Positions 22,481 through 33,353 of a stretch of DNA of 64,000 bases are shown piece after piece; the first letter of the stretch is position 1; each line of letters starts with the position of its first letter. The notes beneath the pieces are model-generated. The model saw only the letters and a list, made by a program, of their open reading frames with translations. It was not told the origin of the DNA and made no database searches. The position numbers were made by a program, and so were the translations under genes. The stretch is from contig CM043943.1 of assembly GCA_014529385.2 (NCBI GenBank), positions 157,541,247 through 157,605,246 on the forward strand. Reading direction: 5' to 3'. This DNA is from Adiantum capillus-veneris. Its lineage: Eukaryota > Streptophyta > Polypodiopsida > Polypodiales > Pteridaceae.

Positions 22481-24089
22481 TATACAGGTATACAGGAGTT
22501 ACAAAGCAGCTACAAGCGCCAAAAACAAAGAAAAACAAAAATTATATTACAAGGGCAGTGTCTTACATGATTTTGCAATTTTTATGTTTGATTGCGGATA
22601 TTGATAATATTTATGCCCTTATATACCTTGTTTTGCAACAAGAAGAGATCAAATGATGAATTTGGGTCTCTAGACGTGTAAATATCACTAAATAAGAGTG
22701 TTTTTGGAGCAAAAAAGTGAAAAAAAGTTGTAATCCAAGTCCAGAAATCACAAATAAGTGTATATTCATATACACAGGGTTACCAGCTATTTATCGTGTA
22801 TGTTTGGAATTTTTGGCCTTCAATTTGCTATTTTCCTTTATTTTTTATGATTTTCTTAATAAAAGTAAAAGAAAAATAAAAAAGCAGGTGAAATGAGATC
22901 GGAAAAAAGAAAAGAATAGACGGTGATGGTCCTAATGACAAGGGCAACCCATGGTAAAAATTGGGTACAATTCTGAAAAAGTTGCGGAAAGCCCGAAATG
23001 ACAGAATTTTGGCAAAGTGGACAGATTTCTCAGAAATAAGTCAAACGGAGTCCAAATTGAGAAATTTCAAATCCTAAAGTGCATTTCACGACGAGATAGG
23101 AGCACATGTCAAATTTGGTAACAAGTGATCCGGGAAGCCCGAAGTTAAGTATTTTTCACATCACTTTCAAGCTCATTTCCACTATTACCTTCTTGGAGAG
23201 AGCAAAGAGCACACAGGAGCATCCGACCTTCTACCGCCTTCTACGACTGCTAGGAGAGCTCAGAGGACACCAGCCATGAGAGGTAGACTCGTTGCCATAA
23301 GCTTTTGATGCTTATCGTTAACTTTTGTCGCGAAAACTGACCAAAACCAAGAAACAAGAGCAGACGGGGAATGGGGAGGAACGCTAGGTAAGGGCACAAC
23401 CGCCTAACCAAACCTTGCAAGAACTTAGAGGTGGGTTACCCTAACATAGAAGATGGGTTTCTAACACTCAAAGCTCGAGAAAGAACGACTTGAAAAACCC
23501 TAGGTCAACAGAGCCTGCAAGAGGCAAACATGAAAAAGTTGTCGAAACGACACAAAACTTCTCAGGAAGCTTAACAACATCGAGGGCAATGCAACCATGG
23601 AGTATCTCTGGGTTTGGATCACCAAAAGTAGGTCGGAACAACCGATTCGGCTGCGGACACACAAAGCGTCATTTTGGCATAACGGCTAAAATTGACGACC
23701 AAATGACATGAAACTTCACAAGCAGCTTCAAATATACATGGATGACTTATGTTTGCAAGCAAAACCCAAAAGAAAGCTAATTCACTTACCGATGGTGAAA
23801 AAAACGCTTTCGGGCAACCAAATGGAGAAAGATGGAGAACGGAGAGCCAAAGTCAAGTTCAACCAAATAGGTGGCTTCACAACATATCCAATGAGCTGGA
23901 AATGCAACTCTCGAGAAGAAAAGTTGAAGAAATTCAACTCCAAGGCAAAAAGACGACTTCGGAAACTGAAATGCCTATAAGGGGGCTTTTTAGCTAAACT
24001 GATGACTTTTTAAGTTGAAAACTAGTTATCAGGGCTTAGGGCACTAGCACAAAGCATACTTTGCACAAAAAGACCAACATTTCAAGAAA
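22481..24089 (+). other. non-coding spacer after pol (inner)
   Basis: About 1.6 kb without a supported gene. Short frames at 23490-23997 carry no domain. An exact 23-bp copy of the RT YMDD-coding stretch lies at about 23730-23752. The sequence up to the first palindrome is A/T-rich. Confidence 0.6.
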
Positions 24090-25099
24090 AGACATCATAC
24101 GCGTATGATGTCTCACAGCATGAATTTCACATCCATTTCAACATTTGAGTGTATAGCCTCATTCCACATGTTAATCACAACCTATGAACCAAGTATCATG
24201 AGAATTGGAGTTAGAAAACCCAAGGAAAACCAAAAAGACGCAAAGTAGGCCATAAAATTGATTTTTGGTCCTAATTTTGTCAAAATAACTCCAAACTCAT
24301 TGAAACTTTGTAAGATTGTTGATTAACACATCTATAAGCTATCTGGAACCAAAAAGCACCATTTTGACACAAAAGACATCATACGCGTATGATGTCTATT
24401 TGCACTTACAGAGCCAAAACTGCTCATTTGTCATCATACATCCATTATATATATCTAATACATGCTACATATGAAGTTTGGAACCATTTGGTCAAGTGGA
24501 TCACCCCATTAGCCCAATTGAGGGAAAATCCTTCATCCAAAGCCTATTTTAGCCCAAATTCAACATACTCAAGTCCAAACCAAGATTTGAGTAGGGACAG
24601 TCCCTCACTAGTACATGGAGAGTCCACAGAACCAATCCCATGAAAAATTGATGAAAAAGACATCATACGCGTATGATGTCTCCAGAGCCATTTTTAGCCC
24701 AAAATCTATCCAAAATTCATAAATCCACTGAATAAGCCTATCTAAAGTCATATCCAAGCTTATAGAGAAATTTGGTCCAAAAATACACTAAAAGACATCA
24801 TACGCGTATGATGTCTCACTATGTGATTTTGGCACCTCAGGGCTTCAACCACCAAACAGAAGTGATCTACATGCCATTTGAAAGTGAACCACCAAGTTTT
24901 ATCCAATTTGGATCATAAAATCCAATTCCCTTTCAAAATTTTGCCAAGAGCCGAAACTGGACTAAATTGGCCAAAACTTGACCAAATGGTATCCAAACTC
25001 AAATCCAAGCATATGATAATCATGTATACACTATCAGCTACAAGCACAACCAATATGAAGTCATTTTGACACAAAAGACATCATACGCGTATGATGTCT
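24090..25099. repeat. palindrome array, inner element, upstream of ORF3
   Basis: Five perfect 24-bp palindromes occur at 24090-24113, 24374-24397, 24658-24681, 24793-24816 and 25076-25099. Each is AGACATCATACG followed by its reverse complement, the same core as in the 5' leader. Centre spacings are 284, 284, 135 and 283 bp. The array ends 168 bp before the ORF3 start at 25267. Confidence 0.97.
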
Positions 25100-25266
25100 C
25101 CAGTATGATTTTAAGCCCAGTTTGCATATTTTTTTCACCTACCCTGCATCCTTAGGCCCTGAATAGCTCATGTTTCAATTTTCAAGTCATTTGAATAGTT
25201 AAAAGCTTCATTTCGGCTTTCAGTACTAAAAAGACGCTAACTTTTGAACTTGGAGTTACAGGATCC

Positions 25267-28200
25267 ATGGATTCCGCCAAGTCATCAGCAACAAAGAGAA
25301 AAAGACCGACAATCAAAGATGGTCTTGCAGAAGCAGAACCCTTTGACATTCCAGCAGAAACCCTCAAGCCAACCAAAACTTGGGTGGAGGAAGCAGTACT
25401 GGAGAAAGAGGGAATAAAGATCTACCAGGGGACTTTCAGAGATCCTCAAGGGTAAGCGGTGGATATACCGATGATCCCACAAGAATTGGTGGATTATAGC
25501 AGGTCAGAGAACATCAGCAGGTACCTGGAAAGGGCAGACTTGCACAGATTCTTCACCTCGAGACCATCAGGTGTAGATACAAGAAGAGTGTATGAGTTGG
25601 CAACCTCCATTCAGAAGGATGGGAAAGCCACATTGACATCAATAGATGGAGAGAAAGTAGAGGTACAGATCACTCCACAGCTCATTGCAGATGCATTGAA
25701 GCTGCACAACAAAGGGAGCTCTGTCAGGGAAAGAAGGGAGGCTATAGAGGTTTATGGGTCCAAGAAACAGAATGCAACTTATGGAGATATGGCAGACCAA
25801 AGAGCGGCAACCCTTTGCCGACTATACAACCAATTTCTCCATATTTGCAGTAAAAGACCGCAAAAGTATACGACACCGCCCCATGCCATTGCAACTACCA
25901 TCACATGGGCATTGAAGAGCAATATGCCAAAAGAGGTGAATTACGCTCAACACATCCACGAGCAAGTAATTGCCATGCGCAACGAGAAGCCAAAGTATAT
26001 AGGAGGAGCTGAAGTTCTGACAAGAATAGCTTATGAAGCTATTGGAGCCAGAGATCAATGGCCAAAGGTTCCCTCCCAGAATGAGTGGCTTAGAGAAGCC
26101 AATGAGGAGGAAGAACAGCCTGAAGTATCCAAGAGGGCGTCCACAAGAGCACGCAGGAAACTAGAAATAGTTTCAGAACCTGAAGAGAATGTGGATGAGC
26201 CGCTTATGAAGAAAGCAAAGAAGAAGGTTGCTCCCAAGCAAACCAAAAGTCAGAAAGCGGCAAGAATGGAAAGACTGGTGGAGCAGTTTAGAGCGGAAAG
26301 AGCTCTAAAGGGGGACTTTGAAGAAAAGTGGGTGCCAGACCCCACTAAAGTCAGAACTAGCTCAACCAGGCCACATGTTGATCAATATGATCAATATATT
26401 AGAGCTTATGAGGTGTCAGAGGCTATACTGGAGCAGCAACCTGTCGAGCCATACACTGAAGAGAAAGTACAGCTTTTAAAAGCTGAGCTGAAAAAGGACG
26501 ACAAGGGGAAGAAGAAAGTAGATGAGTCTACCGAACCTCAAGAGAAAGACGGGCAAGCAAACAAAGGGAAAGCCAAGATGACTGAGGACAATCAGCCCTC
26601 CTTTACTTATGTACCAAGCCCGAAGAAGACGGAAATCATTGTGGAAGAGACCACAATAGAGATGGACACGGCTGGTATGGAAAAGCCGGAGGCCGGGACC
26701 AAGGAGAAGGAGATAGATCCAATTCAGCAAAAGAAAAACGATTATGAGGATCTGGTAGCGATAGGGTACACTGAAGAAGAGGCCCTTGAGGCAGTCTATG
26801 GGATCCACCTACAAAAACAAGATGATCGGAGAGGGACAGAGGAAAAAATAAAGAGTACAAAAGAGAGTGAAGAGAAACTGGACGAGCAGAACGTACTAGA
26901 AGAGCCGAAGCCAGTGGAGGTGGTGGCAGAAAAAGCTTTAGAGTTGACAGATGAAGATGAAAAAGACATGCACATGGTGCATGAACTGCTCAACAAGATC
27001 AAAGAAAGATCCAAGGCAAAGGAAGTGGAGATTGAGACAGCCAAACAAAGGGAAGCCGAGTTGCAGAGGAAATTAGAGGATGCTATGACTGAATCTGAAA
27101 GTCATAAAGCATCACTCTACGACGCGGAAAACGAGAGAGACGGCTTGATACTCCAGCTAGCCGAGGCTTCAAGAGAAATAACAAGTGCACAGGAAGCAAG
27201 GGAGCGGATGGAAGACGACTTGGAGGCGGCTAAAGATGAGCTCATTGAGCTAAGGGAAAGAGTCGAGCTCCAAGAAAGAACAATCACTAGACTCAGGACT
27301 ACCCCTAGAGCTAGCAGAGCAGGAACCGAACAAGAGGGAGCTCTTGTACCAGCTCTGGAAGACCAGGTCCGAAGCTTACAAAGAGAGCTAAGATTAGAGC
27401 AAGTGCAAAGGTTGCACATTGCGGAGGGATCATTGGCAGCAGAGGAGAGGCTCACTTTAGAAAATCAAACACTAAGAACAGAGAATGAGACCCTCCACAA
27501 ACAGCTCCAAGATCTACAAGAGCAACAAAGAAGAGAGACAGAGACACCACAAGAAGAATCAGGTGGAGCAGCCATAGAGCTACCAGAAATTGGAGAGGCA
27601 ACCACAATTGAAGATCCAGCCCCAGTTCACGAGGTGGCCTCGACTTCAGGAATCTCTGAAGAAGAAGAACAAAGGCTCCATGACCAAATAGCAAAGTCAA
27701 CAGAAGAGAGTGCCAAGGCGGAAATGGAATGGGAGAGGAGACTCCTAATCTCCATTATACTTCAGGGATTAGACACAAAAGTGCTCCATGAAGAGTGGAT
27801 GCAACCCAGCCTGCCTTTCCCATTGATGAAGTTTGAAGTGATAAAAACGAAAAAGAGAATAGAGGAGGAGCAGTATGTCGCTCTTTACGAAGGCGACATC
27901 ACAAAAGAGGAACAATCAAAGAAGATTGTAGATTCGCAGCCTAGATGGAGGAAAGGTTGGCTGAACAAATACCCAGCCTACCTCATCTACTTGGTAGAGG
28001 CACCAAAGGAGATTCGGGAGGATGCAACCTTCTGCCCGGTGCCAAGAGTCAGAAGCTGGAAAGAGCATGGCAGGATTGCAGAAAAGAAGCCAAATTGGCT
28101 TAATTACCCCAGGATGCCAGGACCAAAGGCAGGAGAGAGAATAGGTAAAGCCTACATGGTGAAAACCCTAACGGGCACCATCAAGCTCTTTACTGGCTCT

Positions 28201-28542
28201 CCTGACCTGTCGTGTCAGATGCTCAAGAAAATTTGCTGGACTCTCTTAGCTTGCATTGAAGTGTTCGCGCCAGATAAAGCCACGACCTCGAGTCTACTAT
28301 CGACGGCTGACACAGTGACTGATATGATGTATGATCTTTCATTGCAACCTTCTCCAAAAGTGTTGCACCTCCTATACCAGAGGATTATGTTTTTGCCTAG
28401 CTTCCACATGCAAACATTCGAAGAAGCTTTCTACACCGGCTTTTTCACCCACGAAAGCAAAATATTCGGCCCAACCTTGACCATCGGCAACCTAAGATAC
28501 GAATCACATTTGCAGATGCTCAAGACGACAGGACTTTATTGA
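25267..28542 (+). CDS. ORF3, coiled-coil protein of unknown function (one in-frame stop)
   Basis: The frame starts M-D-S-A-K-S-S-A-T-K-R-K-R (a basic, NLS-like start), meets a TAA at 25453-25455, and continues for 1,027 codons from 25459; together about 1,091 codons. The N-terminal ~250 residues are homologous to the outer element's 4302-5261. They hold a helical block (Y-N-Q-F-L-H-I-C, Y-T-T-P-P-H-A-I-A) that faintly recalls the 'putative plant transposon protein' domain known from Athila elements (inference). An acidic Lys/Glu-rich stretch follows, then a strong heptad coiled coil at about 26940-27560, and a globular C-terminal part (27900-28540) rich in Trp/Tyr/Leu. There is no clear signal peptide or transmembrane helix, so it does not look like an envelope protein. 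Confidence 0.8.
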
Positions 28543-28579
28543 CCAAGCATAAAAGTCATGTCAGGGACGACATGAACAC

Positions 28580-28591
28580 GGAGGGGGGGAG
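28580..28591 (+). promoter_or_regulatory. polypurine tract (inner)
   Basis: GGAGGGGGGGAG directly precedes the 3' LTR start TGTTGAGCC at 28592; it primes plus-strand DNA synthesis in LTR retroelements. Confidence 0.9.
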
Positions 28592-28879
28592 TGTTGAGCC
28601 AGCAGAGGATCACACCCACATTTTTGCTCACACTCATCATTTTTGTAACCATTGATTGTAATAAATGTCTTTCCGACATTGATTTTGAATTGAGCCATTC
28701 ATTAAGTAACGGGACTCCATTGAGTTTCCAGCTTGTAATCCCGAAGTAATTTCACTTGCTGATGTAATTAGTTAGAGATGTTCTCACCTCCAAGGCTGAG
28801 GTATATAAGCCAAAGTTTTGTAACCTAAGGGAGATTCAGTTTATTAATCAAAGTGAGTTTTTGAGCGCTGTGACTGTGT

Positions 28880-28944
<65 letters not shown>

Positions 28945-29568
28945 TTATCTACTTGCTACGCGAGCTACGGAGCCGCCATGGGAGAAGCGACACCGCCATT
29001 GTGTTAGCAACGGCGAGAGCTACGCACAGATACCAAGAGTGCGCGCTATCGGCTTCTATGTGTGGTAAGTTCCTATGAGCTTCGGTGTGAGTTTTCTTCC
29101 AACTCGTGTGTCAGAATGGAGTGTGCAGCATATCTATAGAACCACAACGAGTAGAGCTACACATTGGTACCATCGGGGTCAAGTTTCGATCACCTATATT
29201 TTTTAGCTTATCTTCATACGCATTTGCCGCACAGAGTGGTTATAGGTTGATTTTGCAGTTCAAGTCTTTAGGGTGTTGTTCTTACCTAGTGTATAGACTT
29301 CCCCTTGAGTTTGAGATCGATTCAATGATTCTAGATCCTGTTTCGTATAGCATTCGTTCGTAGTAAGGATTTCAGTCACTTGCGTATTTTAGAATTTAGA
29401 TTTGATTTCCTTAGTAGTGATTGTCATTAGAAGGTCGAGTAGGTGATTTGACACCCACCTAGTTGTTTCCATGCGCCTGCGGGTCAAGCTCCGTCCTCGT
29501 CTGACAAATTCTGTTGTTGGTTGAGTTCTCGCTATTTAGCTTCCGCTAGCGGCGTAATCGCCTTAACA
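28592..29568 (+). repeat. 3' LTR, inner element
   Basis: 977 bp matching 10449-11415 with scattered substitutions (clustered near 29190-29240) and a longer AG tract at 28880-28941. It is followed by the TSD copy AGTAT at 29569-29573. Confidence 0.97.
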
Positions 29569-29573
29569 AGTAT

Positions 29574-30481
29574 GGAAATCAAATATGCGTTCTGCTCTTA
29601 GCACTTGCTTAAAGCTTGCTAAGTGGTCATAGGGATCCCCAGATCCACTATATTTTCTAACCCATTTCTGAAAATTAGCTGGTCTGACACGTCTATTTGG
29701 TTCAACTCTCGATCTCCTTGTAGTTGGTCCCGTTCTGAGTCCTTCAAACCAACCTGTTGGAAATAGTGACTCATGTAGCCCTGGACTGTCTTTAGTGTCA
29801 CCTGGTTTTCTTCGTGTGATGAGGTGGTTTCTAGTTTCTTAAATTACTCCCAGAAGATCTCTCACAGTGTTCTTCTCTTGGAATAGTTTCTGGTCCTTGG
29901 CCCAATATCCAATCCCTTATGGAATACCCTTGGTATTTGGTTTGTTCCACCTCCTTAGGAGTCATCATAACAAAGTTGTTGTTATAAAAATCCCTAAACA
30001 AGTAGGTTGGTAGATCTGCTGAACCCTTATCTTTGATCTTGAAGATATAGATGATCTTCATGGGTGTTAATTGTCCTGATTTGGCATGCGAGGTCCACAG
30101 AAGATCCTTGACGTTTCTATCCTCCCAATAATAGACTCCGATCGTAGGATGTCGTTTCAAAGGCTTCAAATCAACTTAATCGTATCCCTCGAATTCTAAA
30201 GTTGGTGGTCCTTCTTTTGCTGCCATATTTGGAATTATGGTGTTTACTTCTAACCCGCATTTGTTTATCACGTCAGGGTTTTCAACTTGTAAATACTGAG
30301 TTCCATTTCTATCCATGTACATTTTTCCTTGTTTGTTTGCCCTGATTTCCTCTTCGAACTCAATACCATGGTTATCAATGCGAATAGCATACATGGCGAT
30401 TAGTTTTATAAAATGAGAGTATATGCTTGTAGGACATTGTCGTTCCGGTTTCTGAGTGAGTTGAATAGGAAGATATTTCAT
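29574..30481 (-). pseudogene. gag: gag, 5' half (outer)
   Basis: Minus-strand frames 30481-30176, 30169-29831 and 29801-29619 together match the N-terminal domain of the inner gag: Y-M-D-R-N-G-T-Q-Y-L versus Y-L-D-D-E-G-T-M-Y-L, and G-V-Y-Y-W-E-D versus G-L-Y-K-Y-N-N. A stop and a frame change occur near 30170. The piece ends at the TSD, and the rest of gag resumes at 10443 on the other side of the inner element. This N-terminal domain (~250 residues) is unfamiliar to me outside these elements. Confidence 0.75.
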
Positions 30482-30744
30482 ATGTTGAATCTGAAAAAGT
30501 GTTCGAGACTTCTTCTATGTGAGTCAGCAGTTGAGACTTCAAACCGATCTATGTGAGTCAACAGTTGAGACTTTCACACCCTAATTTTGCAAAAAGTCAT
30601 AGGACTAATCTGCCACCTGAAAACTAAGTGAACATGTACCAATTTGGATCCGATTGAACCCAAAATTTTCTCGGGGGCCTTGTATTATGATGGTCTAACA
30701 CTGTACAAGTTCAAAAGTCAAAACTGGTATCCCTATATAGCAGT

Positions 30745-31765
30745 AGTAAAAAATCGTGATTATTTACTTTTCTCAGTTTTTTGCACTTTTTGGCTTGATT
30801 TGCCAAGTGTACAACATGTTAAGGTCCTTGGACAAGTTTCACTAAGTTTGGACAAAATTTGTTCAAGTTTAGCAACTGTTTCGTGTCGGCAGACTCTGAT
30901 TTCAAGAATCTAGCTTAAGTCTCACTTTTGTGATTCCAATTTCACCAAAATTGATTTGTGTGGTCTACTTAATATGCTTGACCTTGTGGTATACTCAAGT
31001 GTGCAAGATTATCAATTTTTGAAGCAGATATAAATAATTACGATTATTTACTCTAGCTAAATTTTTACAAGTTTTTGTCCAATCTTGACATAGATCTGTT
31101 AAGTATCTCAACTTAAGCTCCCTAGGCAAGTTTCATCAAGTTTGGACAATTTTTGGTTCAAATGGTCATCAGTTTTGTGTCCGTGGACTGACTTTGCAAA
31201 TTTGGTCACAATTTTCAATCCAATGTCCAAATCCGACCAAATTTGATTTGTGGGCTTATTATAACATGGTAAAGCTAGTGGTATGCTAACTTGGTCAAAA
31301 AAGTTGAAAAATGGGGCAGATGTAAATAATCACGATTATTTACTTCTGACAAAATTTTGCATTTTTTTGGTCAATTGAGCATATACACATGTCTATCACA
31401 TCAATATAAGCCTATGAACCAAATTTCATTGAGTTTGGACAATTTTTTTCCTAATTTACACTCAAGTTCTTGAAAGTCAGTACAAACTTTAGTTTTTACC
31501 CAGTTTTTTGTCAGTTTGGTGATCCAAATTCTATGGTCCTTTACAAAAGTTGTTTTTACACATGCAATGAGTCATTGGTATCAAGCTTGGTCAGTTTTGA
31601 GATGAAAGTAAATAATCACAATTATTTACTTAAGGCCTAAAATGAACATTTTTTTGCACTTTTTCAATGGACAGTCTTTTAATGAGCTATTTTAAGCCTG
31701 TGAATCAAGTCAAAACTTAATTTGGCCTAAAATATCAAGAAAAAATAAATAATCTGAGTTTTTGC
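30745..31765. repeat. palindrome array, outer element, 5' leader
   Basis: Palindromes are centred at about 30756.5, 31040.5, 31332.5 and 31618.5, with a half-degenerate copy near 31754. The half-site is AAGTAAATAATCG or a variant plus its reverse complement; 31606-31631 is nearly perfect over 26 bp. Spacings are 284, 292, 286 and 136 bp. Diverged repeats (CAAGTTTGGACAATTTT-like blocks) lie between them. This is the outer element's leader, upstream of gag in minus sense. Confidence 0.92.
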
Positions 31766-31837
31766 AAACTCTTGAAATTTTTACCTCAATGTGCCCTTGA
31801 GCTTACCCACTGGTTCATACAACTTTTAAGCATACTC

Positions 31838-32023
31838 TGTTGGGGTATAGGCGTCTGTGCCTTGCCCGGCCGCCCAGAGTCTGGGCGCCCACTGACTTGT
31901 ATACCTTATACATAGCATAAGTGTATAGGGGGCTGCTCACTCTTTGAGTCTCCCCACCCACATCGTGTGTGTCTCCTTCTCTCTCTCTCACTCTCCGTCT
32001 GTGGTGCTCCCCGATCCCCTTCA
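31838..32023 (+). repeat. 5' LTR of the copia element
   Basis: 186 bp, TG...CA ends, preceded by TACTC. It includes a TCTCTCTCTC tract. A minus-strand frame here also occurs in the 3' LTR and is a repeat-borne shadow. Confidence 0.95.
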
Positions 32024-33353
32024 ATTGGTATCAGAGCTATGGTGACCGCGGAGAGCACGACGGCTTTGAGAGCTTCGAGGCGATAGCTCGCTCGCTCTCG
32101 ACGGTGGAGTTCGATCGCGGAGTTTCACGGAGAGCAATTTTAGCTTGAGGAGCATTGTCTTTGGAGCTTAGGAGCTTGGTGTGGTCAAGCTTGGTCGAGG
32201 AGGCGGTTGCGGCTTCCTTGGTGAGAGGAGCTTTTGAGCTCAGTGGAGCTCGTTAGAGAAGTGCTCGGCGGAGGAGAGCTTGACATTCGAGTGCTTGGAT
32301 GTTGTTGTGGCAGAGCTCTTGTGTTGGAGCTTGCATTGAGAGGACATTGCATCACGCAGAGTGGAGCAGGAGCAGGTTCAAGACTGTGTACAGCTCGTTT
32401 TTGCCATTTTTGGGCTCTAAAACGCAGTTTTTTGCGTAGCTCCGTCATACAGAGTCAGATCTACATGATCCAGGAGTCTAGGTCAGGGTTTTGGCACGCT
32501 CCGGAAGCGATGGTGATGTCTATTTGCTGAAATTATGCTTTGAATTACAGCAGGTACAGCAGCAAGTTTATTTGTGCACTCTCGGGTCCCAAAAACACTG
32601 TTTTTGGCATAGCTTTCACACCCGGACTCGGATACATATGATCCAGGAGTCTACCTTGGGGTTTTGGCATGCTCCGGACGCGCTCGTCATATTAGAATTT
32701 CAAAATTCTGAACGCTGAATTTTCTGCAGCAGCAGTTGTTTATTGTGTGTCGAGGATTCCACACATGGTTTGCTCTCAGATGTGAGAGTGATATTTGCTG
32801 CAAGTTTCCTCACAGGTGGGAGGATACGATGTATGCCTTATGTGGTTTGATGCTCAGGGAGACTAATGTGATTGCATTTTGAGCTCGGCAATGTATGCCT
32901 CGAGCATGTTTTTTGGCAGTCACAGGTAGAGCAGATATTTGTGTACTAGATTTGCAGGTGTTTGCAATGATGTATGCAAAGTGTGGAGATTGGTGCATGC
33001 ATTTGGAGTACGGTTTGATGCGCTTTGGTTGCTCATGGTTTTGAGCGTGCAGTCAATTTGGTTACTGGTTTTGTGGCCGTTTTACTGACGAAACTCTGGT
33101 GAGATTTTCCCAAGAGTTTTATGCGCATCATTTATGCGATCTAGGTAGAGATTGCGGGTTGCACTCAACATTTGCGTGCGGTGTTCTCTGCAGGTGGGAG
33201 ATTTGTGCGTGTGTATGCATCGATACCGCACAGTGTGGGCTTGGTGATTAGCTCACGGGTTTGACAGGCGTACAGTTATCTTGGCACACTCACAGGATGT
33301 GATGTATGCTTGTGTGGCTACGAGCTAGGTAGCCGGATTCGAGCACTAATGGC

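Larger units (their letters stand above)
10449..29568 (+). mobile_element. inner Athila/Tat-like Ty3 element, 19.1 kb, complete ends
   Basis: LTRs of 967 and 977 bp begin TGTTGAGCC and end TTAACA, and the element is flanked by AGTAT at 10444-10448 and 29569-29573. The primer site is tRNA-Asp-type and there is a polypurine tract before the 3' LTR. Order: leader with palindromes, gag with two zinc knuckles, protease, RT, RNase H, integrase with a doubled zinc-binding module, second retropepsin-like extension, palindrome spacer, coiled-coil ORF3. By eye the LTRs differ at roughly 20-25 positions, so the insertion is moderately old, and all of gag-pol carries frameshifts or stops. The RT/IN architecture without a chromodomain fits the non-chromovirus (Athila/Tat) branch. 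Confidence 0.95.

Noticed and set aside
23708-23980. Second reverse transcriptase because of a Y-M-D-D reading
   Set aside because: Only 23 bp match the RT gene and no other RT block surrounds them.
11951-25099. CRISPR array
   Set aside because: The repeats are regularly spaced, but the spacing is about 285 bp, the units are palindromes inside a plant retrotransposon, and no cas genes or short spacers are present.
25459-28542. Envelope-like protein
   Set aside because: No signal peptide, no convincing transmembrane helix; dominated by charged coiled coil.
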